From contig NZ_JACSZV010000032.1 in NCBI RefSeq assembly GCF_014472415.1, positions 1 to 64,000 of the forward strand: DNA of 64,000 bases, in the 5' to 3' direction. Shown in pieces: positions 43,227 through 51,318 of the stretch. Below the pieces are notes generated by a model that was not told the DNA's origin, searched no databases, and saw only the letters and a program-made list of their open reading frames with translations. This stretch comes from Pseudomonas sp. N40(2020) (GTDB lineage: Bacteria > Pseudomonadota > Gammaproteobacteria > Pseudomonadales > Pseudomonadaceae). Position 1 is the first letter of the stretch, and the number at the start of each line of letters is the position of its first letter. The position numbers and the translations under genes are program-made.

Positions 43227-44801
43227 TTGAACTCATCTCTCGCCCTCGCGCAGTTGTTCGATGATTATCAATGGGAACCTATTCCGTCTGTTGTAACTAC
43301 CGCTGAAGGCCATACTTTAAACGCGGGAGTTGGCGATTGGCATCTGCCTTATGCGATGCGCTCTCAGGGGACTGCTCGGTTTTCCCTGGTTAATAGTGAG
43401 TTTGCGAGGAGGTCTCTTCAGCTTTATTGTCTTGACCGCGTTAGGACGGTTTCTTGTCATGCGGCTCTAATGACTTTTGACGAGTGTTGGGCGTATGTTC
43501 TAAAAGATCGGGTATTGAACGATGGTGATGGATTTAAGGATGAGCTGATCTCTTGTTTTGAATTGGCGATCAATAAGTATAAGAGGGAGAAAAAACTCTG
43601 GATGCTTTATCGACCAATTCAGTGGTACGTATGGTGCGCTGAGCATTATCCTGAGTTAGGTTTTTGTGATGACTATGCTTTGGAATTGGACTCAATGCGG
43701 ATTCCAGGTAATCCAAAGGGGGAGGCGGTCAAAAATGAGGACCCTACCAAGGGGCCGTTGAACCGGGCACTGGAGCTTCAGCTGTTAATCAATGCTTTGG
43801 CTGCGCCTTGCCCACATGAGTTGAAGGCATTGCAGGAACGTGCGGCGCTGGCGCTGTTCATTGCGCATGGAAGAAACCCTGCCAACCTTTCACTGTTGTG
43901 GGAGGCGGACTTAGTCAATCTTACACCTGAGGCGGACACTCCCACATGGGTGATTCGGTATCCGCGAATTAAAAAACGGTTAAGAAATCCGCGTGCCGAT
44001 CTTCGAGAGGTGCCGATTCCGACCGTTTATGCTGGGTACATATTGGATCTGATTGCCTATAATCAGAAAATACCCTGTGAGACCACGGTTGATGGCCGAC
44101 CGATTAGCAATGATCGCCCCTTGTTCATCAATCAGCTGATGAATAAGCCCGCGCTCCGATCAGGTCGTCTTGACCAACTGTTCATTTATCCATCGAGTTA
44201 TCTGTCTGAGCTTATTCGCTCCTTTGTTCGACGCCATCAGATTATTTCCCCACTCACTCAGCGGCCATTAATTATTAATGCGAGGCGCCTACGCTACACG
44301 TTGGCTACAAACCTGGTACTGGATGGCATAAGCAAGAAGGAGCTGGCTTATATTCTGGATCATTCTGATTTGCAGCATGTTGAAGTTTATTTTGAGCTGG
44401 CAGGTGAAATCGTCGAGCATCTGGATAAGGCCTATTTCACCTATTACTCTCAGCTGGCGAAATACTTTAAGGGTAAATTGGTTTCGCGTGACGATGATTT
44501 GATTAATTCCGACGATGCTTCTAAATTAATTCCCTGTATGGATGTGTACGAAGAGATTGGTGTGTGTGGCCTAGATGCGCTGTGTCAATTATATCCACCA
44601 TATTCTTGTTACAAGTGTCCTAAGTTTCAGGCTTATATGGATGCGGATCACGAGGCAGTGTTTGAGTTTCTCTATCAGCGGCGAGTTAAGGCGCTTGCAA
44701 CTGGAGATAAACAGATAGCCGTGCAGTTGGACGAGATCATGTTTGCCGTTCAGCAGGTGATCCAAATGTGCGAATCGCGAGTAGCTGGGGTTATGGCATG
44801 A
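43227..44801 (+). CDS. Divergent tyrosine recombinase-like protein, second of a trio
   Basis: A protein of 524 aa (TTG at 43227, eight bases after GGAG; a TTG at 43221 is an alternative). The recombinase fold is recognisable from Arg I in AHGRNPANLSLLWEADL, from NARRLRYTLATNLVLDG (box II) and from AYILDHSDLQHVEVYFEL with the probable nucleophile Tyr. Box II reads RRLR where HxxR is canonical, so the catalytic His is replaced by Arg. A C-terminal cysteine cluster (CGLDALC...CYKC near residues 450-470) could bind zinc. The gene is coupled to the first by overlap and to the third by ATGA. Possible counterpart of GmtY. Confidence 0.8.
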   Translation: MNSSLALAQLFDDYQWEPIPSVVTTAEGHTLNAGVGDWHLPYAMRSQGTARFSLVNSEFARRSLQLYCLDRVRTVSCHAALMTFDECWAYVLKDRVLNDGDGFKDELISCFELAINKYKREKKLWMLYRPIQWYVWCAEHYPELGFCDDYALELDSMRIPGNPKGEAVKNEDPTKGPLNRALELQLLINALAAPCPHELKALQERAALALFIAHGRNPANLSLLWEADLVNLTPEADTPTWVIRYPRIKKRLRNPRADLREVPIPTVYAGYILDLIAYNQKIPCETTVDGRPISNDRPLFINQLMNKPALRSGRLDQLFIYPSSYLSELIRSFVRRHQIISPLTQRPLIINARRLRYTLATNLVLDGISKKELAYILDHSDLQHVEVYFELAGEIVEHLDKAYFTYYSQLAKYFKGKLVSRDDDLINSDDASKLIPCMDVYEEIGVCGLDALCQLYPPYSCYKCPKFQAYMDADHEAVFEFLYQRRVKALATGDKQIAVQLDEIMFAVQQVIQMCESRVAGVMA

Positions 44802-46774
44802 AAAAAGTTGTTCCGTTCATCTCTCGTCTTGAGCAAGATCGCTGGAGCAACCTTTCGGCACTCGTTGAACGTGCAAAGCGTTTATCGTTAGAAGGTTTCG
44901 AGGCGGTCGATTGGAATAGCTCCACGTGGCTGATCCAGGCGGGCAGGCTTACCAAGAGCCCAGGTAAGCGTCCCGGGCCGGCAGAGATTAACTTCTGTTT
45001 TCACCCGTCGGTGGGCGGATCGCCGCTGACGGGGTCATGGGATGATGCGGTCAAGGCGCTCATGTGTTTACGCTTTCACCGCAATAGTCAAATGATGTCG
45101 AATCAACGAAACTTTATTTCGGCTGTTGCTTTTGTCGCTCACAACGCAGGGGACACCGACCTTTTTCAGCTGAATATCGAGATACTTGAGCGTGCATGTG
45201 ACGCCATCAATGACCAATATGCGGAGTCGACAGCCTACAATTTGCATAAGGCGGTTATGGAGTTCGCCGATTTGTGTGATGCAAATCGCCTTTGCAATGT
45301 TTCGCTGAAATACAAATATTCAAAATTTAAACGACCGACGAAAGTGAATGGGAGAGAGCAACGTCGTTTAGAGGACGCGGAGTATGAGCAGACCGTCGCC
45401 GATAAGATGGTCAGCCCGGAAGTACTGAAGGCTTTGGGAGCCCTCTATCAAGAAGTCCCAGAGAACCATAAGTATCGGCTTTACATTGTTATGTTGACCT
45501 TCTTGGCTTTCTTGGGGCGGCGATTCAGTGAGCTGGCGCTGCTTCCGCTGCAAGAGGTTGGTAGCTTTGCTAATGGTGAGCGATTTGTAAGGATCTTTCC
45601 AGGTAAGGCGAGCAGAGGGGATGGGGCCGACGTGATGGATCGTGTTCCGCTCCCGACGGAGGCGGAGTGGGTCATTGAGGATTGTTTGGCCGAGTTTAGA
45701 GTGCTGAGCGAGGCGGCTCGTGCAACCGCAATTGAAATGCGGCGAGCCAATGGACCTGACCTCCGCTTTTTGGATAAGTATCCAACGGATTATGTCTTTT
45801 ATAAGGAGGATTTTTTAGCGCTGGGCTTTCCAAATCTGGTAGGTACAAATGGTTGGATAAGGAAGCAGGGACTGACTGTGCCCTATCCGGACAAACTTAC
45901 TTCACAGGGGATTCGACCGGCAAATCCGTCTCATGGTACGAATCGATCTGCTTTCGTCGATTACTGTAAGAGTCTCTTTGATTCAACTTATGTTCAACCT
46001 CTCAAGGTGGACCGCCAAGGGAAGCCGTATTTTCCGGAGGATATGATGATCCTACGTCACATGGGGACATCTTCTGGAGCATACACACCTTGCATTGCGC
46101 TCCCCGTGACTCATGCGATGCTTCATCGCTTCATCAAACATGATATGTACGAGTTGGTGAAGCAGTATCACTCGGCCGACGCACTAGCTCGATTTACAAC
46201 CCACCAGTTCCGCCACACGCTCAACACCCTGCTTGACGAAGGTGGTCTCAGCGATCTGATGCAGACCAAATGGTTTAACCGTAGCAATCCCCGCGATACC
46301 AAGGTCTACCAGCACACCAGTCCCCATAAAAAAGCCTTGATGTACCGTGAAAAAATCAAGTTGGGAGAGGTCGGTGGTCCTATTGCTCAGACATACGAGT
46401 CGCTGCCAGTAGAGCGCCAGGAGGCTTTTTTGATCGCTCGTGTCAAAGCGGTCCATGACCTAGGGCCTGGAATGTGTACGCGGGTATTTGCGCAGAGCCC
46501 CTGCCCAAAGGGGGTGCAGTGCCAGAGCAAGTGCGATGAGTATTCGTGGCTCAAAGATAGTGAGTCAGCTCGTGATGAGGTGATGCGGATGTATAAAGTT
46601 CAAGTGGTTCACTACGAGACCGCCCAGCAGAAGTATGCGTCCAAGCGAAAAGGCGAAAGCGGGCAATGGTTGAAAATTATTGAGGAAAAGATAGGTGTGT
46701 TGGAACAGCAGTTGGCTGATTTCCAAGTTGACATCCAGGCCCTAAAGGCGGAGGCGCTCGCACATGCAATCTGA
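44798..46774 (+). CDS. Large tyrosine recombinase-like protein, third of a trio
   Basis: A 658-residue protein from ATG 44798 (MKKVVPFISRLEQ), whose ATGA overlaps the previous stop. Catalytic positions are all present: Arg in LGRRFSELALLPL, THQFRHTLNTLLDEGG (HxxR), Trp in TKWFNRS and Tyr in TKVYQHTSPH. A C-terminal cysteine set (CTRVFAQSPCPKGVQCQSKC) is followed by a coiled coil (about 610-655). The size and layout resemble TnpB of Tn554-type elements and the GmtZ class. It is the only member of the trio with a canonical active site. Confidence 0.82.
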   Translation: MKKVVPFISRLEQDRWSNLSALVERAKRLSLEGFEAVDWNSSTWLIQAGRLTKSPGKRPGPAEINFCFHPSVGGSPLTGSWDDAVKALMCLRFHRNSQMMSNQRNFISAVAFVAHNAGDTDLFQLNIEILERACDAINDQYAESTAYNLHKAVMEFADLCDANRLCNVSLKYKYSKFKRPTKVNGREQRRLEDAEYEQTVADKMVSPEVLKALGALYQEVPENHKYRLYIVMLTFLAFLGRRFSELALLPLQEVGSFANGERFVRIFPGKASRGDGADVMDRVPLPTEAEWVIEDCLAEFRVLSEAARATAIEMRRANGPDLRFLDKYPTDYVFYKEDFLALGFPNLVGTNGWIRKQGLTVPYPDKLTSQGIRPANPSHGTNRSAFVDYCKSLFDSTYVQPLKVDRQGKPYFPEDMMILRHMGTSSGAYTPCIALPVTHAMLHRFIKHDMYELVKQYHSADALARFTTHQFRHTLNTLLDEGGLSDLMQTKWFNRSNPRDTKVYQHTSPHKKALMYREKIKLGEVGGPIAQTYESLPVERQEAFLIARVKAVHDLGPGMCTRVFAQSPCPKGVQCQSKCDEYSWLKDSESARDEVMRMYKVQVVHYETAQQKYASKRKGESGQWLKIIEEKIGVLEQQLADFQVDIQALKAEALAHAI

Positions 46775-47246
46775 AAAGAAGCCGACCTCAAAGCGTATTG
46801 ATGAGGTGGATGTCCGGATTATTTTGCGTGAGTTAGAACGTTGGCAGAGTGGGGTACTGGTTGGCGAACTCACTTGGTCTGTACTGGAAAAACTCTCCGG
46901 TTTCTCCCGCCAGGCACTGCATGCACGCCCTGAAATCAAGGCAGCTTACCAGGCGGCGAAGATTTCACTGCGGGGCGGGCTGGCAAAGACAAGGATAGAG
47001 GCCGTCGCCAATAACGAAACCCTCCAGGCCGAGCTGGATAGGCTGAAGGGGCAGCTCGCTATTTATGAGGAAAGAGAAATTAAATGGCGGGCCCGATGGC
47101 AACGCATTGCGTACCACCTTCGCGTGAAAGGGTTCCAGGTAAGCCATATAGATAGACCAATTCCCGGTGGTGTTAAGGGGGGGACTGCTCGGGACGCCGA
47201 CAATATTCTGAAACCGTTTGATAAAGAAATCCCCCCGACAGAGTGA
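46764..47246 (+). CDS. Small helix-turn-helix/coiled-coil protein of the recombinase cassette
   Basis: A 160-residue protein overlapping the third recombinase by 11 bases. An N-terminal HTH-like segment (LTWSVLEKLSGFSRQALHAR, about 32-51) is followed by a coiled coil (NETLQAELDRLKGQLAIYEE, about 78-97) and a basic stretch. This is the layout of TnpC/DUF6262-type accessory proteins in Tn554-like elements and of the small third protein of Gamma-Mobile-Trio islands. Role inferred: DNA-binding helper of recombination. Confidence 0.7.
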   Translation: MQSEKKPTSKRIDEVDVRIILRELERWQSGVLVGELTWSVLEKLSGFSRQALHARPEIKAAYQAAKISLRGGLAKTRIEAVANNETLQAELDRLKGQLAIYEEREIKWRARWQRIAYHLRVKGFQVSHIDRPIPGGVKGGTARDADNILKPFDKEIPPTE

Positions 47247-47672
47247 AGTTGATCAGGGGGGAATCGACGTAGTTAGGACTTTGTATAAAGCGCAGGGGAG
47301 GTCTGCTTGGGGGGCTTTAAAATACCTGATGGCGTTATCTGGCCCATTGTCGCCCTCATCACAATTCAGCTCTTCGGAGAGCGGGGAATAGCATTCTACG
47401 AAGCCAGCAGACGCCGCAGCGTCGACCGATAGAGCGGCCTACTGTGGCCTTCGACGAAGGGCCGCAAATCGAGTCGAGCGTGAAGCCCGCATTCCGAATG
47501 ATTGCATGGGCGAGCTGGCTAATTGCACAGACTTGCCCACCCATTTCCATCCGACCTGACCAGTCATTTGCATCGGACTTGACCAGCACGATTCGTGGGC
47601 ATGACCGGCAGAGATCGACTCAAAGCAGTCATTTGTTTGCAGGATGTGAGGCCAGTAATTTTCGTCACGCAG
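47247..47672. other. 426-base stretch without a convincing gene
   Basis: Between the recombinase cassette and the metal module I see no supported gene, only short frames on both strands without ribosome sites. The segment may contain the cassette-cargo joint or a degraded gene. No repeat of the ssb-side DNA was recognised here. Confidence 0.5.
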
Positions 47673-47706
47673 AAAAAACGAGGCCGCATTTGCGGCCTTG
47701 TTTTTT
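47673..47706. terminator. Terminator of the minus-strand metal operon
   Basis: AAAAAACGAGGCCGCA-TT-TGCGGCCTTGTTTTTT is a 16-bp inverted repeat with one G-T, functional in either direction. It lies seven bases beyond the stop of the 42-residue His-rich gene. Confidence 0.92.
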
Positions 47707-47712
47707 AGGGGG

Positions 47713-47841
47713 TTACTCGTGTGAATGTCCGTGCTCAGCGCTCTCAGAAGTTGCGCCTTCCTCGCCAACGCCACAGGCAGTCATCAGGCCTAGGAAGCAG
47801 ATCAGGAGCATCGAGCGAATCAGCGTGGTTGGAGTTTTCAT
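47713..47841 (-). CDS. 42-residue putative lipoprotein with His-rich tail
   Basis: A short frame from ATG (47841) to TAA (47713). It has a basic start MKTPTTLIRS, a hydrophobic core LLICFLGL and a lipobox-like LMTAC with Cys23. The mature part is only 20 residues and ends EHGHSHE, with three His. The position between the anchor protein gene and the terminator, in the same direction, supports a real gene. It is probably a periplasmic metal-binding lipopeptide; function inferred from context only. Met at the lipobox -3 position is unusual. Confidence 0.6.
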   Translation of the reverse strand: MKTPTTLIRSMLLICFLGLMTACGVGEEGATSESAEHGHSHE

Positions 47842-47932
47842 GGAAGGCTCTTCAAAAGTTGGTGAAATAAATGGTCTGGGGGCGGGCTGAACTCTGAATC
47901 TTCGGCAGCAGGACAGCCATCGCTGTTTTGAA

Positions 47933-48598
47933 TTACTGTTTAATGCTCAAGTAATCGCCGGTCGTTTTCAGTGCGATGGTCACGTCGTTATTGCTGCGGT
48001 TACGCCAAAACCAACCGTGGGTGCCGTCAAAAATGGCGGTGAATTCACCTTTATCACTTTTGACCTGCTTGCCTTTGTTGTAGCTGTGGAAGTAACCCTT
48101 TTCACCGTTGTAGGGCTCACCATGGGTGTCAAAGTTCACAGGTCCGCCAACCGCTGTCCATTCATAGCTGACAGACTTGCCCTTCAGGACTTCGAGCTTT
48201 ATTTCCGTCCCTTCACCTGGCTTCAGCGTGACGCTCATTTGATTCGTCTTCAAAGCTGAAGTGGATGTGGACGCCGGCTGGGCAACAGGTTTCGCAATAG
48301 GCTGGACTTGCGCAACCTGTGGAGCTGGAGCTGGAGCTGGAGTAGCTGGAGTAGCTGGAGTAGCTGGTTGAGGTGGCGCGGCGTCCGCTAAAGCTTCCTG
48401 GGCAAGGATAATCTTCAGTTCGCCCATTTGGGTCAGTCCCAGCGCGCGGCCCACGCCCGTAGGATCAATGGCATATTCCGAGGGCATGACTACTGTCACC
48501 AGCAGGCCGACCGCAGTCAGCAGGGCAATGACAGTCGAACGCACCAGTTTGCGAGTGCTAGGCAATTCATTAACGGTTGGAAGCGGAGTATTAAACAT
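47933..48598 (-). CDS. Membrane-anchored protein of the metal operon
   Basis: A 221-residue protein with one N-terminal membrane segment (about 18-40, STVIALLTAVGLLVTVVMP). A Pro/Ala-rich linker follows (about 75-105, repeated ATP units). The C-terminal periplasmic domain (115-221) carries Trp and Gly motifs such as GTHGWFWRNRSN. It is often annotated only as a transmembrane anchor protein and is found beside HupE-like genes. No enzymatic motif. It starts 12 bases after the HupE-like gene stop. Confidence 0.75.
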   Translation of the reverse strand: MFNTPLPTVNELPSTRKLVRSTVIALLTAVGLLVTVVMPSEYAIDPTGVGRALGLTQMGELKIILAQEALADAAPPQPATPATPATPAPAPAPQVAQVQPIAKPVAQPASTSTSALKTNQMSVTLKPGEGTEIKLEVLKGKSVSYEWTAVGGPVNFDTHGEPYNGEKGYFHSYNKGKQVKSDKGEFTAIFDGTHGWFWRNRSNNDVTIALKTTGDYLSIKQ

Positions 48599-48610
48599 GG
48601 TCAGAATTCC

Positions 48611-49348
48611 TTACGCGGAGACAAACAGGCCGGTGATCTGGTAACCCATCAGGAGGAAACCGGCACTCATCATGGCGACGTTGGCGGTATAGGCGTGGCG
48701 CCAGAAACTGCCGGTGCGACGCCAATACCCCATCAGAATGAGGATCGCGCTGAGGGCCAGCAATTGGCCGATCTCGACACCAACGTTGAAGGCGATCAGG
48801 TTCGGAATCAGGCCATCAGGAGAGATCTCGTACTCCTGAATCTTGGTGGCCAGACCGAAACCATGGAGCAGGCCGAAGATCAGCGTGGCCACTTTGGTGT
48901 TGGGTTGGAAACCGAACCAGCGCTGGAATGCGCCCAGGTTGTCGAGCGCCTTGTACACCACCGAGAAGCCGATGATGGCGTCGATGATGTACGAGCTGAT
49001 GCTGACCTCTGTAAGTACGCCAAGCAGCAGCGTGACCGAATGGCCTACAGCGAACAGCGTGACATACAGCCCCACGTCTTTCAGGCGATAGAGGAAGAAG
49101 ATCACCCCGAACAGAAACAGCAGGTGATCGTACCCGGTCATCATGTGCTTGGCGCCCATGTAAATGAAGGGCAGCAACATGACGCCGGAGCTTTCCTGGA
49201 TGAAGCCTTTGTCACCTTCCGCGACGGCGTGAGCCATCGCCTCGGGCATTCCCAGGAAAAGTGCAGCGACAAGTAAAAACAACAGCAATACGGGGCGGTG
49301 CAAAGGCGCAGTAAACGCGCCGACGCCGCTCATCGAGTACGAATGCAT
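48611..49348 (-). CDS. HupE/UreJ-family membrane protein
   Basis: A 245-residue integral membrane protein with a signal-like N-terminus (LLLFLLVAALFLGMPEAMAHA) and about six helices. The motif HMMTGYDHLLFLFGVIFFL (about 68-86) and FGLLHGFGLA belong to the HupE/UreJ_2 family, whose members carry nickel or are linked to hydrogenase and urease maturation. Lacking those enzymes here, and lying in a metal-resistance cluster, it more likely serves metal homeostasis. Confidence 0.8.
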   Translation of the reverse strand: MHSYSMSGVGAFTAPLHRPVLLLFLLVAALFLGMPEAMAHAVAEGDKGFIQESSGVMLLPFIYMGAKHMMTGYDHLLFLFGVIFFLYRLKDVGLYVTLFAVGHSVTLLLGVLTEVSISSYIIDAIIGFSVVYKALDNLGAFQRWFGFQPNTKVATLIFGLLHGFGLATKIQEYEISPDGLIPNLIAFNVGVEIGQLLALSAILILMGYWRRTGSFWRHAYTANVAMMSAGFLLMGYQITGLFVSA

Positions 49349-49395
49349 ATATCAATCCTACGTTGCAGAGATCGAAGGCCGCAGTGCGGCCAAGG

Positions 49396-49755
49396 TCAAG
49401 ATGCGAACGAGGGACGGGGTGGGCGCTCGATTAAGAATATCGGCGGCAGGGGAACAGAGTGTCGAAGCGCATCGACCCGGATGGATAGCATTGGGGATGT
49501 CGCCAGCATCAACGCCGCTGTGAGTTGCGGTGTTTCGTGCTGGTGATCAGGGGTCAATGGCGAATGGTAGTGATCTGAAAGACTCGAATCGCTGGATGAA
49601 GCCTCTTCGCCGTGGGAGTGATGGGCGTCTTGCGTGATCTCCCAGGCTGGCTGTTTCGACGCCACTGATAACGAATAGGTATGCCCGGCCCAAGCCACCA
49701 ACATGGCGAGAGCAAGCGCGATTACCACCGTAGTTGTCAGTGTTCTGCTGAACAT
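49396..49755 (-). CDS. His-rich small membrane-anchored protein
   Basis: A 119-residue protein with an N-terminal hydrophobic segment (about 8-24) and a His/Ser-rich middle (DAHHSHGEEASSS, DHYHSPLTPDHQHE). It ends with the short motif PPIFLIERPPRP. The layout recalls CopL/DUF2946-type metal-responsive proteins, but I cannot assign a family firmly. It is the first gene of the minus operon, 50 bases from the C/G-tract operator. Confidence 0.65.
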   Translation of the reverse strand: MFSRTLTTTVVIALALAMLVAWAGHTYSLSVASKQPAWEITQDAHHSHGEEASSSDSSLSDHYHSPLTPDHQHETPQLTAALMLATSPMLSIRVDALRHSVPLPPIFLIERPPRPSFAS

Positions 49756-49797
49756 GGCGTTAGGGTTTCAACTCGGTTTATAGGGCTTTTTACGCGT

Positions 49798-49827
49798 TTG
49801 ACCGCATCCCCCTAGGGGGGATAGGAT
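49798..49827 (+). promoter_or_regulatory. Promoter of the sensor-exporter operon with operator in the spacer
   Basis: TTGACC (49798-49803) and TAGGAT (49822-49827) are 18 bases apart. The spacer is filled by the palindrome at 49806-49822, so repressor binding would block polymerase directly. Confidence 0.6.
49806..49822. promoter_or_regulatory. CsoR/RcnR-family operator
   Basis: ATCCCCCTAGGGGGGAT, a palindromic C-tract/G-tract with central TA. It is the type of site bound by RcnR, InrS, FrmR and CsoR proteins. It lies midway between the divergent 49755 and 49863 start codons and should control both. Confidence 0.8.
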
Positions 49828-49862
49828 GCCAGCGTAATTCATTGAGGCCTGAGGCTCAAGTC

Positions 49863-50162
49863 ATGAGTGAGCACCAACACGAACACAGCCATCCCCACAC
49901 CCACCAAAGTCATGAGGCGATCATCAAACGTCTCAAACGGGCGGATGGGCATTTACGCGGCATCATCACCATGATCGAAGAGGGTCGTGAGTGCGTGGAC
50001 ATCGCCCAGCAGCTGCATGCGGTTGAAAAAGCAGTGTGCCAGGCAAAACGTACGCTCATCCAGGATCACATTGATCACTGCCTGGAGGACACCGTTTCGG
50101 CGCTAGGCAATGGCGAGCGCGCACCACTGGAAGCTTTCAAGCAAATCACCAAGTACCTCTAG
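49863..50162 (+). CDS. CsoR/RcnR-family metal-sensing repressor
   Basis: A 99-residue all-helical repressor (DUF156). Candidate ligands follow the Cys-His-Cys pattern: Cys44 (GRECVDI), His69 and Cys73 (QDHIDHCLED). The N-terminal tail holds seven His within residues 4-17, as in nickel/cobalt sensors such as InrS. Cys-His-Cys alone would also suit Cu(I) CsoR; the adjacent RcnA-like exporter favours nickel/cobalt. ATG 49863 is chosen over an upstream in-frame ATG because MSEHQHEHSH fits the family. Confidence 0.88.
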   Translation: MSEHQHEHSHPHTHQSHEAIIKRLKRADGHLRGIITMIEEGRECVDIAQQLHAVEKAVCQAKRTLIQDHIDHCLEDTVSALGNGERAPLEAFKQITKYL

Positions 50163-50169
50163 GTCTGTC

Positions 50170-51306
50170 ATGCCCAATTTTGCTGAACTGCTGCAACAAG
50201 GCGGGGCTCACGCCTGGCTGTATTTCCCGAGCGCGATCCTGCTCGGCGCCTTGCATGGCCTGGAGCCGGGACATTCCAAAACCATGATGGCGGCCTTCAT
50301 CGTGGCCATCCGTGGCTCGGTCAAACAGGCTGTTTTGTTAGGTTTGGCCGCGACGTTGTCGCATACCGCAGTGGTGTGGTTGGTCGCCATCGGCGGCATG
50401 TACCTGGGCAAAGGCCTGGATGCGCAAACCACTGAGCCGTACTTCCAGCTTGCCTCTTCTGCACTGATTATCGTGATTGCGCTATGGATGCTCTGGCGTA
50501 CTTGGCGCGGCGAGCAGATGTTCAAGTTCGAGCAAGGTGATGATCATCACCACGCCGAGCACGACCATGGTCATCATGATGAGACCCATCGAATCGATAC
50601 CGGCCATGGCCGCATCGAGCTGTCGATCTTCGAGGAAGGCATGCCGCCGCACTGGCGCGTGAAGACACTCACCGGACACTCCTGGGCAGCCACAGATGTT
50701 CGCCTGATGACTACTCGTCCGGACGGTAGCAGCCAATCGTTCTCTTTCGTTGAGCGCGACGGCTTCTTGGAGTCGACGGTCGATATTCCGGAACCACATG
50801 AGTTCAGTGCTCGCTTGAGTCTTGGGCATGCAGGTCACTCCCATGATTACGATCTCCAGTATCAGGAACACGATCACGGGCATGCTCATTCCGAATTGGA
50901 AGGCTTAGAGTTGTCGATTGATGGCTACCAGGATGCGCATGAACGTGCGCATGCCAACGATATCCGCAAGCGCTTCACCAATCGCGAGGTCACCACGGGC
51001 CAGATCGTTATGTTCGGCCTGACTGGCGGTCTGATTCCTTGCCCGGCAGCCATTACCGTTCTGTTGCTATGTCTTCAGGTTAAAGAAGTCGCGCTGGGAG
51101 GCATGCTTGTCCTATGTTTCAGCATCGGATTGGCGCTCACCTTGGTCACTGTAGGTGCTGCGGCGGCAATTGGTGCTAAGCAGGCCTCCAACCGTTGGCC
51201 TTGGCTGGGCACCGTGGCTCGTCGTGCTCCGTACCTGTCCAGCGTGCTGATCATTGGTGTTGGTCTGTACGTGGGTTTCCATGGCTGGATCGGCCTGAAC
51301 CCTTGA
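50170..51306 (+). CDS. RcnA-like nickel/cobalt exporter
   Basis: A 378-residue inner-membrane transporter of the NiCoT/RcnA superfamily. The first-helix motif LHGLEPGHSKTMM (28-40) and a second pore motif GGLIPCPAAITVLLLCL are present, with about six membrane segments. A long loop (about 115-270) contains two His-rich clusters (DDHHHAEHDHGHH and HDHGHAH) for metal capture. The start is ATG 50170, seven bases after the sensor stop. It would export nickel or cobalt when the sensor releases DNA. Confidence 0.87.
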   Translation: MPNFAELLQQGGAHAWLYFPSAILLGALHGLEPGHSKTMMAAFIVAIRGSVKQAVLLGLAATLSHTAVVWLVAIGGMYLGKGLDAQTTEPYFQLASSALIIVIALWMLWRTWRGEQMFKFEQGDDHHHAEHDHGHHDETHRIDTGHGRIELSIFEEGMPPHWRVKTLTGHSWAATDVRLMTTRPDGSSQSFSFVERDGFLESTVDIPEPHEFSARLSLGHAGHSHDYDLQYQEHDHGHAHSELEGLELSIDGYQDAHERAHANDIRKRFTNREVTTGQIVMFGLTGGLIPCPAAITVLLLCLQVKEVALGGMLVLCFSIGLALTLVTVGAAAAIGAKQASNRWPWLGTVARRAPYLSSVLIIGVGLYVGFHGWIGLNP

Positions 51307-51318
51307 GGCAAGTCTTTC

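Noticed and set aside
47439..47774. A 111-codon minus-strand frame across the gap after the recombinase cassette
   Set aside because: It overlaps the 42-residue lipoprotein gene in another frame, crosses the terminator hairpin and has no ribosome site or motif.
48339..48368. Tandem GGAGTAGCT repeats as a mobile or CRISPR-like repeat
   Set aside because: They encode the Ala-Thr-Pro linker of the anchor protein and are a local coding repeat. No CRISPR array was seen anywhere in the window.
48428..49276. A 282-codon plus-strand frame opposite the HupE-like gene
   Set aside because: The translation is Gln/His/Asp-rich without domains, while the minus strand encodes a clear multi-helix membrane protein with family motifs.
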